The notes: a model not told the origin generated them from the sequence alone. Counted from the first letter of the stretch, positions 1 to 8,934 are shown. The stretch is DNA of 50,541 nt from Chloroflexota bacterium (GCA_013112725.1 JABFFZ010000037.1:1-50541), one strand, 5' to 3'. Numbers and translations are program-made.

Positions 1-1
1 C

Positions 2-217
2 AGCCGCTATGTCCTGACCTGGTGTTTGTCCAACACGCTGGATGGCGCTTTTTGTCTGTCCGCCCTGCGGGAAGCATTAAACCATGCCCAACTGGAGATT
101 TTCAACACTGACCAGGGCGTCCAGTTCACAGCCCACGAATTCACCCACACCCTGGAAGAGGCTGGTGTCCGCATCAGCATGGACGGCCGTGGCCGCGTCT
201 TTGACAACTTGGTTTGA
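2..217 (+). pseudogene. IS3-family transposase (orfB integrase core), internal fragment
   Basis: The open frame enters from the window edge and reads SRYVLTWCLSNTLDGAFCL, then FNTDQGVQFTAHEF, then GVRISMDGRGRVFDNL. These are standard rve/DDE integrase-core blocks of IS3-family OrfB; the second Asp lies in FNTDQG. The frame ends right after FDNL, where intact OrfB continues with the catalytic Glu region (VERLWRSLKYE), so the catalytic triad is incomplete. The 5' part lies outside the window. It is a dead transposase piece next to other mobile debris. Confidence 0.85.
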
Positions 218-405
218 CGGCAGGTATAGGCGGGGGAATATCGGGGAGCATCGTTGAGTATATCCCTATTGTGGGAACTAAATTTGACAACACTCATGAA
301 GTAAAGTGGCATGCTACCGACTATTTGTATAATTCCAATTTTCCTTATGCCAATGGCTTTTTAACAGGTGGATACGATCTTCTGATGAGTCTAATCGGGA
401 ATTGA
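214..405 (+). pseudogene. Unrecognised C-terminal fragment, TTG-initiated frame of 63 aa
   Basis: A short frame begins where the transposase fragment stops. It has a Gly-rich hydrophobic stretch (GIGGGISGSIVEY) followed by a polar tail rich in Asn and Tyr that ends in LLMSLIGN. It looks like the end of a larger secreted or membrane-associated protein whose start was removed when the IS3 fragment was joined to it. I do not recognise the family, and there is no ribosome site. Its position beside RHS debris may mean it was an RHS-linked tail, but that is only a guess. Confidence 0.3.
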
Positions 406-414
406 GCATTATGA

Positions 415-932
415 AAATCTGCAAAAAAGCCAGACAAGTTAACATATGAGGATAATTGGGATACCTTGAAGAGTTCAGATAATGGTTATCTCCTTGAATA
501 CCCGGCCAGTTGGCCAGTTGGGTAGGGACAGAAATCAAAGCCAGCAGAGGAGCAGATTATTTACATGGACGAATTAATGATAACTATCTGTTGCCACGAT
601 CCTATAGGCTAATCTACACTGAACCTATGAATGATCCGACCTTCAAGTAAGGAACACTATGGGCAGAAGAAATACTCATAAAAGACTGCGGGTATATATG
701 TTGGGGAAAATTGGAGCCAAAAAATGTTGGCGTGGGAGATTATCTTGCCCTAACCACAACATACGAGGAAAAGGTTAGTCTGGGACAGACTCTTTATAAA
801 GAAGTAGTGGTTATTGTAGCCAGTGATAGAGTTTATATGCTGCAATTCAACACATATTATCATTCCCAATCGGTTGAAATGATTTTCAGCCGCATTCTGG
901 ATTCATTTGAAATCATTGAGGTAAAAGGCTAA
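415..932 (+). pseudogene. PsbP-like lipoprotein-type domain, broken by stop and frameshift
   Basis: One frame (from about 415) reads SDNGYLLEYPASWPVG and hits TAG at 523-525. A second frame (711-932) reads GDYLALTTTYEEK and ends YHSQSVEMIFSRILDSFEI. These two blocks match the beginning (a 'YSLEYPASW' strand) and end ('F..ML.SF.F') of PsbP/MOG1-like domains common in bacterial lipoproteins. They lie in different frames with about 180 unaligned bases between them, so the gene is inactivated by at least one frameshift and a stop. No signal peptide or start is visible upstream. Confidence 0.45.
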
Positions 933-1175
933 GGGATCGGAGCGACTGCCTCTTCGATGGGGCGTGGTCTTTTGGGTTTGTTGCGATGTGGACAGGCTTT
1001 GTCAAGTCGCCAAAACAGAAGAAAGAGTGAGCAGGCAGCAGCCACCGGCGGAGATGCTTGACATAAAGCGATTCCGGTGGACATATAATAGTGGATAAGG
1101 GTAGGGACCAATTGCACCGTGGTTCACCACACAATCAACTGCACATTAACAGAAAAAAGAACCCGTCTCTTTATC

Positions 1176-1550
1176 TCACGGGCGACGATGCTGGCGAATC
1201 TGTTGCAAATGGTAGGTTTCGTCATACAGCTGCTTTCTTTGCTAGAGCGTCCAAATGACGGCCAGCCAGCGATTGGCCAGACAATGATAGGCCTGATTCT
1301 CCGCCAGGCCGCGGGCTTGGGCCTGGTTAAAACAGGTGGCGGCCCAGGCTGATTGGCGTACCGAGGTGATGTCAAACTGTTGGGCGGTGTGCCGGTACTC
1401 GTGGTTGCAAGCGCGGCGAAAGTAGACCTGTTTCTTCTTGCCACTCTGCACGGTGACGGGGCAGGCGCCAGCCAGGGTTTGGATGGCGGCGACGGTGGGG
1501 AAGCGTTCGCGGTGGTCGCCAAACATGACGAGCAGTTTGGGGGCAAGCAG
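1176..1550 (-). pseudogene. IS110-family transposase (Transposase_20 end), truncated and with a stop
   Basis: On the minus strand the frame reads FPTVAAIQTLAGACPVT, then QSGKKKQVYFRRACNHE, then ANRWLAVIWTL. This is the C-terminal Transposase_20 domain of IS110-type recombinases. A TAG at the Trp position after IWTL interrupts it; beyond the stop the same frame continues YDETYHLQQIRQHR to a TGA at 1176-1178. The N-terminal RuvC-like DEDD domain is missing, because around 1550 the sequence switches to RHS sequence read on the other strand. It is a doubly dead remnant. Confidence 0.8.
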
Positions 1551-2243
1551 TTCACCGGCGCCGGCTACGCTTACTGGCAGACGAACACGGCTAACACGGC
1601 TACCAACAGCAGTTATGCCCTCACCCAATCGGGAGCGATGGCTTACGAATGGCAGGCAACGTTTAACAGCGGCAGTACGGCGGCCGGACTGCACTTCATG
1701 GCCAGTACGGCCGCTGACGCCAACCACGGCAACAGCTACCTGGTGTGGCAGAACAGCACCATGATTAACATTTATGAGACTATTGGCAATACTCTGTACA
1801 ACCGGGCCAGCGCCGGGCTGGTGGCTGCCAATGGGCAAACGTACCAGTACCGGGTGACATACAACAACGGCACAATTACGGTATGGCGCAACGGGGCGCA
1901 GGTACTCAGCTGGACGGACAGCACCCCCTTGACCAACGGCAGCTTTGTGGCCTGGTGCACCAACCAGAGCAACGTCAGCTTTGACAACCTGCGGGTAACG
2001 GGCAGCCCGGCCAGTTACAACACCCTGGTTTACCTGCACGGCGACCATTTAGGCAGCATTGGCGCGGTGACCAACAGCAGCGGCGCACTGCTGGACATGA
2101 CGCGCTTTCTGCCCTTCGGCGGCTTCCGGGGCAGCGACCCCGCTTTTCTGACGGAACGGGCCTTCACCGGCTACAAAGCCAACAACACCGCCAGCAACGA
2201 TCTGGGGCTGATTTACATGGATGCGTGCTATTGTCTACCTTAA
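1545..2243 (+). pseudogene. RHS/YD-repeat protein, C-terminal core fragment
   Basis: From about residue 65 of the open frame the sequence contains a jelly-roll-like, Asn/Thr-rich domain (YRVTYNNGTITVWRNG, SFDNLRVTGSP). Then comes the RHS core signature VYLHGDHLGSIGAVT, TRFLPFGGFRG, FTGYKA and LGLIYMDA. In intact RHS proteins MDARYY is followed by a variable toxin tail; here the frame stops a few residues later (CYCLP), so no toxin is present. The apparent upstream coding sequence is the antisense of the IS110 fragment, so this is a chimeric, truncated leftover. Confidence 0.75.
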
Positions 2244-2284
2244 AGTTGTCGTTTTTTCTGTCCTAATTTTTTAGGCCATTAGAC

Positions 2285-3556
2285 TCACGGCTGGTAAATC
2301 CGCGTATCAGGCCGGAAAGCGGCCCAGGAAAACCAGAAATGGTCAACTTTTACAACCGGCGTTAGCGATTGACCGGCCAGTTCCCCGGCAACAGCCTGGC
2401 CGAAGATGTTCCAGGCGCTGCCCGTCTGTTCATCCACAATATCGTCCCCGTTCTTCACGAAAGTAAGCGTCTGGCCATTGAGCGACCGGCTGAAGACGCC
2501 ACTGGCGCCCACGTCTTGTCCCTCGGCAATGCTGCTGCTGTCCAGCGCCGAAGCCAGCCCCGGTTGCCAGATGACCACCACGGCCGCATCCCCAATCTGG
2601 TCATTTACCACCCCCACCTGGGCCAGTACCTCGTTGGGGTAGGCCACCGCTTCATCTGCCAACACCACGGTCGTCACGCGGGCCATGGCCGGCAGTTGGG
2701 CGGGCGTTTCGCCGGCAAAGAGAAAGGGGGAACTGTTGATGTTGTCATAGCCCACATACGGATTTTGCCCGTAGCGGCGGTTAAAACCGGTTTCCCGCGA
2801 CAATACCTGGGCTTGGGGGAACTGCTCCTTTGCCTCGGCCCAACTGATGATGTAAGCGGGTAGAAAGGCCAGTTGATGGCCGGTCAGTTCGCCAATGACG
2901 GCGTCGCCGCTGGCCTGCTGCCACCAACTTTCCGTTTGCCGGTCATACATCAGCAGGTTACTAAAGCGCAGCCGCCCGGTGGTGCCAAAGTCCAGCGCCT
3001 GCCCGTTAACGGTGGCGTCAAAGACAATGGCCGTGTTGCATAAGGGGCAAAAGGTGATGGCCACCGGCCGGCCGCCCACCGTATCGTTGACAATCTCGTG
3101 CCAGGTGAGAATCTGGAATGGGTAAATGCGCACATCATCCTGTTCCTGAAAGACCGTCACCGGTTCCAGATCGCCTAGCCATTCATCAGCTTCGGCAATG
3201 GAGATAAATTTGGGGTTGTCAATGGCCGGGATGCCATCTTTGGGCGGCCCGCCGGAGAGGATTTCGCTGAAAGGTATGGTGTGAATGGTGAAATCGGTGC
3301 TGAATTCGCGGGCGGCGCCGGGCGGCGGTGCTTCAGTGGGCAGCAGCGTTGGGGTTTGGGCAACGGTGGCCGGTTGGGTGGGGGAAACGGCCGTCACCCC
3401 TTCATCTATTGTTCCTGTTGTCGCCGCCGGCGCTATGATGGTGACAGGGCCAACCGGGGCACGGCCGTCCGGGTCAGTAGCGCCAGGAGCAGTACAGGCA
3501 ACCAACGCCAGCGCCATCAGCCATCCTACCAGATATAACGGTAATGGAATCCGCAT
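2285..3556 (-). CDS. DUF3179-domain lipoprotein
   Basis: The 423-residue product starts MRIPLPLYLVGWLMALALVAC, a lipoprotein signal peptide with a lipobox-like LVAC. This start is preceded by GGAGGTGA; the longer frame to 3667 lacks such a site. After a Thr/Pro-rich linker comes the DUF3179 domain, with the block FCPLCNTAIVFD (a CxxC pair) and a GTTGRLRFSNLLMYDR block. The family is exported and of unknown function; the paired cysteines suggest metal or thiol chemistry. The gene is monocistronic and has its own copy of the 11-bp-repeat promoter upstream. Confidence 0.85.
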   Translation of the reverse strand: MRIPLPLYLVGWLMALALVACTAPGATDPDGRAPVGPVTIIAPAATTGTIDEGVTAVSPTQPATVAQTPTLLPTEAPPPGAAREFSTDFTIHTIPFSEILSGGPPKDGIPAIDNPKFISIAEADEWLGDLEPVTVFQEQDDVRIYPFQILTWHEIVNDTVGGRPVAITFCPLCNTAIVFDATVNGQALDFGTTGRLRFSNLLMYDRQTESWWQQASGDAVIGELTGHQLAFLPAYIISWAEAKEQFPQAQVLSRETGFNRRYGQNPYVGYDNINSSPFLFAGETPAQLPAMARVTTVVLADEAVAYPNEVLAQVGVVNDQIGDAAVVVIWQPGLASALDSSSIAEGQDVGASGVFSRSLNGQTLTFVKNGDDIVDEQTGSAWNIFGQAVAGELAGQSLTPVVKVDHFWFSWAAFRPDTRIYQP

Positions 3557-3620
3557 GAGTTCACCTCCATTGGAGATAGCTGACGGGTTCTTGAAACCGG
3601 CCAGCCATAAATGTAAGGAG

Positions 3621-3675
3621 AGCGTAGGTGAAAAACGGCCGTGCTCCAGAAACCAATCAGTTGCCAAACAGTGAC
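3621..3675 (-). promoter_or_regulatory. 11-bp direct-repeat promoter element (copy 1, minus strand)
   Basis: Read on the minus strand: GTCACTGTTTG, GCAACTGATTG, GTTTCT, 21 bp, then TACGCT as a -10. The spacer carries ACGGCCGT five bases after the GTTTCT box, as in three other copies. It lies about 65 bp upstream of the DUF3179 start. Geometry and sequence match the copies at 5880, 8274, 11643, 12968, 19092 and 28240. Confidence 0.7.
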
Positions 3676-3694
3676 GGCCGTTGCCATCAGGCCG

Positions 3695-4495
3695 TCAGGC
3701 AGCCAGCCGATAGCCCACGCCGCGCACATTCAGGATAAATTGTGGCTGATCGGGCTGCGGCTCCATTTTCTGGCGCAGGGTGTAAATGTGGCGTTTGATC
3801 AGTTCTTTGGCTTCCCAGGGTTCCGCTTCATAAGCCAACACCACTTTTGTCAAGGTCACATAATCCATGACAGCCCCACCCTGCTCGGCCAGCGCCAGCA
3901 GCAGGCTGTATTCGGTGGGGGTGAGCGACAAGAGTTCGCCCCGGTAATGCACCTCATGCGTGGCCTGGTTTATCACCAGATCGCCCATTTTCAGCAGGCC
4001 GCTCTCCCTTGCCGCAGTGGGTTGATCGGCGGAAGATGTAGCCGGTAACTGCTGTAGACGCTGTAAACCGGTTTGTAATGATTCCAACAGTGCCGCCTGT
4101 TCCCGCTGGCGGCGGGCGGTGGCCAGCGCCCGCCACACCACCTGGCGCAGGTCGTCTGGCCGGGCCGGCTTGAGCAAATAATCGAAAGCGCCTTCTTTCA
4201 CGGCCGTCATCGCCGTTTCCAGCGTGCCATGCCCTGTCAGCATAATCACCGCCAGGTACGGCCGTTGCCTCTTCACCGCTGCCAACAGTTCCGTCCCCAA
4301 CATACCCGGCATCCGAATATCCAATACGGCCACTTCGGCGGCAAAGGTCGAGAGCATATCTAGAGCGGCTACGGCCGTGCCCACATCTCGCACCTCGTGG
4401 CCGTCCTTCTGCAAAATCGCCTTCAGCCCTTCGCGGATATTCGCCTCATCATCCACCAGCAAAACTCTGCCAGGGTGCTGTCCTTCTTCAGCCAT
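3695..4495 (-). CDS. OmpR/PhoB-type response regulator
   Basis: This 266-residue two-domain protein has an N-terminal receiver: VLLVDDE acidic pocket, phospho-acceptor Asp in VLDIRMPG (about residue 59), and the conserved Lys in DYLLKPA (about 109). A Gln/Arg-rich linker follows, then a C-terminal winged-helix domain (LSLTPTEYSLLLALAEQ ... IKRHIYTLRQKM ... VRGVGYRLA). The ATG at 4495, with AAGG upstream, is preferred to the TTG two codons earlier. It sits 20 bp downstream of the kinase gene, so the two form one transcription unit and a cognate pair. Its targets are not known. PhoB-type proteins bind 11-bp direct repeats, so it is a conceivable reader of the repeat element found around it. Confidence 0.9.
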   Translation of the reverse strand: MAEEGQHPGRVLLVDDEANIREGLKAILQKDGHEVRDVGTAVAALDMLSTFAAEVAVLDIRMPGMLGTELLAAVKRQRPYLAVIMLTGHGTLETAMTAVKEGAFDYLLKPARPDDLRQVVWRALATARRQREQAALLESLQTGLQRLQQLPATSSADQPTAARESGLLKMGDLVINQATHEVHYRGELLSLTPTEYSLLLALAEQGGAVMDYVTLTKVVLAYEAEPWEAKELIKRHIYTLRQKMEPQPDQPQFILNVRGVGYRLAA

Positions 4496-4515
4496 ACACA
4501 ACCTTGTTTTACCTT

Positions 4516-5787
4516 CTACCCATTGACCGGCAGCCTCACCGTAAATGTTGCCCCCTCTCCGGGCACACTCTGTACGGCCAGCATGCCGCCGTGATTGGCC
4601 ACAATTTCATGGCTTACCGCCAGCCCCAGTCCCGAACCATCTGCCTTGGTGGTGAAGAACGGTTCAAACAGCCGCTCTTGTACCGCTGGCGACAAACCTG
4701 GCCCGGTATCGGCAAACTCCAGATCAACATGCTCACCCTCCCGGCAGGCCGTAATGGTTAACACGCCCCCTGCTGCCATTGCTTCGGCCGCGTTAAGAAT
4801 CAGGTTCAGAAAGACCTGTTTCAACTGGCTTTCCACGCCAATCACCGCTGGCAGCGTGGCTGGCAACTGCTGCACCAGGCGCACCCCCGCCCGCTGCAAC
4901 TGCTTTTCCGCCAGAATTACCACATATTCTAGCGCCGCCAGGATGTCTACGGGCTGTTTTTGCCCCTCTTTAGGCCGCTGTAAATCCAACAGGCGTTCCA
5001 CAATGTTGGCGATGCGCTTAAATTCCTGCTGCACCACGCCCAGCCGCCGTTGACCGCCGGGCGAGAGGGATTCGTCAGCCAGTAATTGTAGATGAAGGGC
5101 AATAGCTTGCAACGGATTGTTAATCTCGTGGGCCACCGAAGCCGCCAGCCGCCCCACGGCCGCCAGCTTCTCGGCGCGTATAATTTGCGCCTGTTTTTCT
5201 TCAAGCTGGCGCGTCCGTTCGGCCACGCGCCGCTCCAATTCCGCCGTCCACTGGCGCAGTTCGCCGACTAGCCGCGCATTTTCCAGGAAAACGGCCGCCT
5301 GGTCGGCAAACACCTGGGCCAACTGCAACGCGGACTCGTCAAAAGCGTGGGTACTCGTTTGCGAAAAGAGCGTCAGCACCCCGGCCACTTTTTCGTGGCA
5401 GATGAGCGGCACAGCCAGCACCGATAATACGCCGGTGGCCACAACGGTGGGATGTACGCGTGCATCCAGGCGGGCGTCGGCAATCATCAATGGCTGGCGA
5501 TGCTGCACCGTCCAGCCAGGTACGCCTTCGTTAAAGGCAAAGGTGATTCGCTCCACCCGTTCTGGCGGCAAATTGTGGCTGACGGCGACGCGATAAAGCT
5601 GGGCCGCTTCGTCCCAGACAAACAAAACGCCGGCATCCATAGGCAGGGTTTCAACTGCTTTTTGCATCACCACATGCAACGTGCGGTCTAGATCTAACGA
5701 GGCGGCAATTTCACGGCCGGTGGCATGAATGGCAGCCACGGCGCGGGCATATTCCCCATTCTGTTCCAGGTGGTTGAGTGGTGACAT
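4516..5787 (-). CDS. GAF-domain sensor histidine kinase (cytoplasmic)
   Basis: The 423-residue kinase has no transmembrane segment. Residues about 20-175 form a GAF domain. A coiled-coil follows (ERRVAERTRQLEEKQAQI), then HisKA with ASVAHEINNPLQAI (phospho-His about 220), and HATPase_c with N box LILNAAEA, G1 DTGPGL, F box LFEPFFTTK and G2 GSGLGLAVS. The start at 5787 has AAAGGAC upstream; the longer frame to 5850 adds an unlikely N-terminus. The signal is presumably a small cytoplasmic ligand or redox state sensed by GAF. It is cotranscribed with the downstream response regulator and divergent from the Grx-TrxR gene. Confidence 0.9.
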   Translation of the reverse strand: MSPLNHLEQNGEYARAVAAIHATGREIAASLDLDRTLHVVMQKAVETLPMDAGVLFVWDEAAQLYRVAVSHNLPPERVERITFAFNEGVPGWTVQHRQPLMIADARLDARVHPTVVATGVLSVLAVPLICHEKVAGVLTLFSQTSTHAFDESALQLAQVFADQAAVFLENARLVGELRQWTAELERRVAERTRQLEEKQAQIIRAEKLAAVGRLAASVAHEINNPLQAIALHLQLLADESLSPGGQRRLGVVQQEFKRIANIVERLLDLQRPKEGQKQPVDILAALEYVVILAEKQLQRAGVRLVQQLPATLPAVIGVESQLKQVFLNLILNAAEAMAAGGVLTITACREGEHVDLEFADTGPGLSPAVQERLFEPFFTTKADGSGLGLAVSHEIVANHGGMLAVQSVPGEGATFTVRLPVNG

Positions 5788-5879
5788 AGCTGTCCTTTTT
5801 TTGAAAATGGCGCGTAAATTTCTCATTTGCCTATACTGTACCATGTTCAAGCAAACCAGTGATACCCTAAAACCACACC

Positions 5880-5934
5880 GTCACCAATTCGCAACGAAAC
5901 GGTTTCCGGGATACGGCCGTGTCGCCCCTACCAT
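5880..5934 (+). promoter_or_regulatory. 11-bp direct-repeat promoter element (copy 2)
   Basis: GTCACCAATTC, GCAACGAAACG, GTTTCC, 21 bp, TACCAT. ACGGCCGT starts five bases after GTTTCC. The start codon of the Grx-thioredoxin reductase gene follows 63 bp downstream of the putative -10. Confidence 0.7.
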
Positions 5935-5997
5935 GAAAGAAAAAGAGCAGCCAGGTATAGGGTAAACAGCGTGCCTGGCACACCCAGGGAGAACTTT

Positions 5998-7191
5998 ATG
6001 TCAACGTCAGACAATGACACCATTATCGTCTACAGCACCAACTGGTGCCCCGATTGCAAACGGGCCAAACGTTTCTTGGGCGAACTGCGCATCCCGTATA
6101 TCAACGTAGACATCGAACAAGACCTGGCGGCCATGGCCTATGTGGAAAAAGTTAACCACGGCATGCGCAGTATTCCGACCATTGTTTTCCCCGATGGCGA
6201 CATCCTGGTGGAACCCAGTAACGCCGCCCTGGCCAAAAAGCTGGGGCTGCACACCCAGGCCAAACGATCTTTTTACGATGCTGTGGTTATTGGCGGCGGC
6301 CCAGCAGGCTTGACGGCCGCCCTTTACATGGCCCGCGAGGGGATTGAAACGCTGGTTATTGAAAAAGCGGGTATGGGCGGGCAGGCAGGGATTACCAACG
6401 TCCTGGACAATTTCCCCGGTTTTGACGAAGGGATCGGCGGTGCGGAGTTTGCCGAGCGGCTCACCCGCCAGGCGCGTCGCTTTGACGCCGAGATTTTGCA
6501 GGCGCAGGAAGTGATTAACCTGGTCAAGAATGGGCCGTATTGGTGCGCCATCACTGCCAGCGGCCAGGAATATGCGGCGAAAGCCGTGTTGTTGACCACC
6601 GGCGCACAGTATCGCCGCCTGAACGTACCCGGTGAAGAAGAACTGCTGGGGTTGAACATTCACTTTTGCGCTATCTGTGACGGCGCTTTTTATAAAGGCA
6701 AAAAAGTGTTGGTGGTGGGCGGCGGTAACAGCGGCTTTGAAGAAGGCTTGTTCCTGACAAAATTTGCCAGCCAGGTTGATATTGTGGAATTTTTGCCAGA
6801 GGTGAAGGCGAGCCGCTTTTTACAGGAGCAGGTAGCCCGGCGCGAGAATATGACAGTAACGGTAAATCATGCCGTCAAAGCGTTCAAAGGCAAAAACCGG
6901 CTGGAAGCGGTGGTGGTGGAAGACCGGGTCTCGGGCGAAGTAAAGGAGTGGCAGTATGATGGCATTTTTGTCTTTATTGGCCTGACGCCCAACAGCTATC
7001 TGGCGCAGGGATTGGCCAAAATGAATGAGTGGGGTTTTGTGATTACGGACAAAACCTTGATGGCCTCAGCGCCAGGTTTGTTTGTGGCCGGTGACGCCCG
7101 CGAAGGCTCAACCAAGCAGGCAGCAGCGGCGGCGGGGGAAGGGGCCACGGCCGCTTTGATGATCCGCGAATACCTGAAGGAAGTGGGATGA
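5998..7191 (+). CDS. Glutaredoxin-thioredoxin reductase fusion
   Basis: The 397-residue product begins with a glutaredoxin-like domain (about residues 1-85; redox motif CPDC at 17-20; cis-Pro in SIPTIVF). It is joined to a class II thioredoxin reductase: FAD-binding GGGPAGLTAALY, the redox pair CAIC (224-227) in FCAICDGAF, NAD(P)-binding GGGNSGFEEG, and GLFVAGDARE near the end. Such fusions probably let the reductase domain reduce the attached Grx/NrdH-like domain with NAD(P)H. ATG at 5998 follows AGGGAGA. It overlaps the cyclase gene by 4 bp (ATGA), so the two are translationally coupled. Confidence 0.92.
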   Translation: MSTSDNDTIIVYSTNWCPDCKRAKRFLGELRIPYINVDIEQDLAAMAYVEKVNHGMRSIPTIVFPDGDILVEPSNAALAKKLGLHTQAKRSFYDAVVIGGGPAGLTAALYMAREGIETLVIEKAGMGGQAGITNVLDNFPGFDEGIGGAEFAERLTRQARRFDAEILQAQEVINLVKNGPYWCAITASGQEYAAKAVLLTTGAQYRRLNVPGEEELLGLNIHFCAICDGAFYKGKKVLVVGGGNSGFEEGLFLTKFASQVDIVEFLPEVKASRFLQEQVARRENMTVTVNHAVKAFKGKNRLEAVVVEDRVSGEVKEWQYDGIFVFIGLTPNSYLAQGLAKMNEWGFVITDKTLMASAPGLFVAGDAREGSTKQAAAAAGEGATAALMIREYLKEVG

Positions 7192-8288
7192 ACCTGCCCG
7201 GCAAATTTTCACGCCAGCCCGTTTGGCTGGACGGACTGCGGCAACATGGTGTGCCCGAAGATCAGGTAGGGGCTTTGCGCCGCCTGGTGGCCAAAGCAGC
7301 TAACCATGAACTGGTTCAGGCCAACCCGCGTTATCTGGCAGAACGGCTGGGGCTGCCCGAAAGAGAGGCGCTGCATCTGCTGGTCACGGCCGTTGCCGGG
7401 GGGCTATTCACCTTAGGCTGGCAAACAACGTGCCCGGCCTGTGACGCCAGCAGCGAAACCATCCAAAATCTGGCGGAGGTTGACAACCAGGTGCAGTGCC
7501 ACTTTTGTCACTTTCAATTTGTGCCCCACCTGGACGATGAAATTTCGGCAACGGTGACGGCGACGGCCGTGCTGCGCCCATCAGAAAAGCAGCACGATGA
7601 CCCCGCGTTTCGGGCGGATGTGGATGCCCGCCTGGGCAAGACGCCGGCCCTGGCGATGATTAACGTGCCCGGTTTCCGGCAGCTTGTTTTCAACCAGACC
7701 GTGCCGGAAGGGCAGTGGTTGGGCGTGAAGCGGCTGGTCATCTTCTTTTCTGATCTGCGCCAGTCAACCGCCTTTTATCACCGGCGGGGTGATGCTGACG
7801 CTTACCACTGGGTGCATCAGCATTTCCAGGTAATGTTTGCCGCCGTCGAGCAGTTTGGCGGTACGGCCGTGAAAACAATTGGCGATGGTATCATGGGCGT
7901 CTTCACCGAACCGGTGGACGCCCTCAACGCCATTGCCGCCGGCATGAAAGGGCTGGCGGAATTAAATGAGACGGCCGGGTTGGCCGACGATGATCCATTG
8001 TCGCTAAAAGTGGGCATACACCAGGGAAGCTGCATTGTGGTCACGCTAAACGGCCGTCTGGACTATTTTGGCGAGACGGTCAACATTGCGGCGCGTCTGG
8101 CCGGGCTGGCCCAAGGCGATGATGTCATCCTCAGCCAGGAAGTTGTGGCTGATGCCTACGTTTGCCAATTGACGGAATCGCTGGGAGATCTGCACCCCTT
8201 TGCCAGCCAGCTTTCTGGCCTGCCAGACTGTTTTGATCTTTACCGCCTGACTTTGAAATCTGCCAACCAGAGCGTTACTGTCTGGTAA
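7188..8288 (+). CDS. Class III adenylate/guanylate cyclase with N-terminal zinc-ribbon-like region
   Basis: This protein has 366 residues. The N-terminal part carries two CxxC pairs (CPAC about 84, CHFC about 105), which suggests a zinc ribbon or redox switch. The C-terminal catalytic domain has the metal-binding Asp in FFSDLRQST (D189) and the second Asp in IGDGIMGVF (D233), 44 residues apart as in active enzymes. It also has VGIHQGSC and RLDYFGETVNIAARL, with the transition-state Asn and Arg. Product choice (cAMP or cGMP) cannot be read with certainty. Coupling to a redox reductase suggests the second messenger reports thiol state; that is inference. Confidence 0.88.
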   Translation: MNLPGKFSRQPVWLDGLRQHGVPEDQVGALRRLVAKAANHELVQANPRYLAERLGLPEREALHLLVTAVAGGLFTLGWQTTCPACDASSETIQNLAEVDNQVQCHFCHFQFVPHLDDEISATVTATAVLRPSEKQHDDPAFRADVDARLGKTPALAMINVPGFRQLVFNQTVPEGQWLGVKRLVIFFSDLRQSTAFYHRRGDADAYHWVHQHFQVMFAAVEQFGGTAVKTIGDGIMGVFTEPVDALNAIAAGMKGLAELNETAGLADDDPLSLKVGIHQGSCIVVTLNGRLDYFGETVNIAARLAGLAQGDDVILSQEVVADAYVCQLTESLGDLHPFASQLSGLPDCFDLYRLTLKSANQSVTVW

Positions 8289-8328
8289 CTAAAGCGTTTC
8301 TGCGGCACGGCCGTTTCCCCTCTACACT
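8274..8328 (+). promoter_or_regulatory. 11-bp direct-repeat promoter element (copy 3)
   Basis: GTTACTGTCTG, GTAACTAAAGC, GTTTCT, 21 bp, TACACT. It begins inside the last codons of the cyclase gene, and the cyclase stop codon lies in the second repeat. ACGGCCGT sits five bases after GTTTCT. The downstream membrane protein starts 60 bp after the -10. Confidence 0.7.
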
Positions 8329-8387
8329 CTGCTCATCACTTATTCCCACTGACTTTCTCGTCTGATAATCAGACAAAGGAGACTGAC

Positions 8388-8840
8388 ATGAACATTTTAG
8401 GTGCAATCATAGCTGGCGTTGTGGGTACCATCGTCATCACCATGGTGATGGCCATGGCCCCCAAAATGGGCATGCCCAAGATGGATATTGTGGGCATGTT
8501 AGGTTCCATGTTTAGCCCGGAAAGCAACCGCACATTGGGTATGGCCATGCACCTGATGATGGGTGTGGTGTTTGCCATTCTCTACGCCCTGGCATGGAAC
8601 ACTGGTCTGGGCACAGTGAGCCTGTTGTGGGGCGCGGTTTTTGGGGCCATTCACTGGCTCATCGCCGGGGCCATGATGGGCGGCATGGGCATGATGCACG
8701 CCGGTATCAAAGCCGGCGCCATGCCCAACCCTGGCGTCTTCATGCTGCATAACGGCGGTATGATGGCTTTCATGGGTGGCCTGATGGGGCACGTGATTTT
8801 TGGCCTGGTCGTCGCCCTGGTGTATGGATTGTTTGTGTAG
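8388..8840 (+). CDS. Met/Gly-rich integral membrane protein, function unknown
   Basis: A 150-residue protein made of about four hydrophobic helices and exceptionally rich in Met and Gly: MVMAMAPKMGMPKMDI near the N-terminus, then MMGGMGMMHAGIK and MMAFMGGLMGH. AAAGGAG lies eight bases before the ATG. Met clusters facing the membrane or periplasm can bind soft metals such as Cu(I) in other proteins, but no known transporter motif is seen. It resembles the protein at 11767 in size, Met-rich motifs and promoter. I do not recognise a named family with confidence. Confidence 0.75.
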   Translation: MNILGAIIAGVVGTIVITMVMAMAPKMGMPKMDIVGMLGSMFSPESNRTLGMAMHLMMGVVFAILYALAWNTGLGTVSLLWGAVFGAIHWLIAGAMMGGMGMMHAGIKAGAMPNPGVFMLHNGGMMAFMGGLMGHVIFGLVVALVYGLFV

Positions 8841-8863
8841 GTGACTATATCTTCCCTCCTGAC

Positions 8864-8908
8864 GCCGGGCTGGCTTTGCCATAGAAGAAGCCGCCCGGCC
8901 TTTTCTTT
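8864..8908 (+). terminator. Rho-independent terminator
   Basis: GCCGGGC-t-GGCTT pairs with AAGCC-GCCCGGC across a short loop, followed by CTTTTCTTT. It closes the Met-rich membrane protein gene. Confidence 0.7.
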
Positions 8909-8934
8909 CCCTCCCTTTTCCCCTAAACTCCTTT

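Noticed and set aside
1236..1241. TAG in the IS110 fragment as a recoded codon
   Set aside because: The gene is already truncated by fusion to RHS sequence; a simple nonsense mutation at a Trp codon is enough.
1242..2048. Long minus-strand frame of 268 aa as one gene
   Set aside because: Only its last third is IS110 transposase; the rest is antisense of the RHS fragment.
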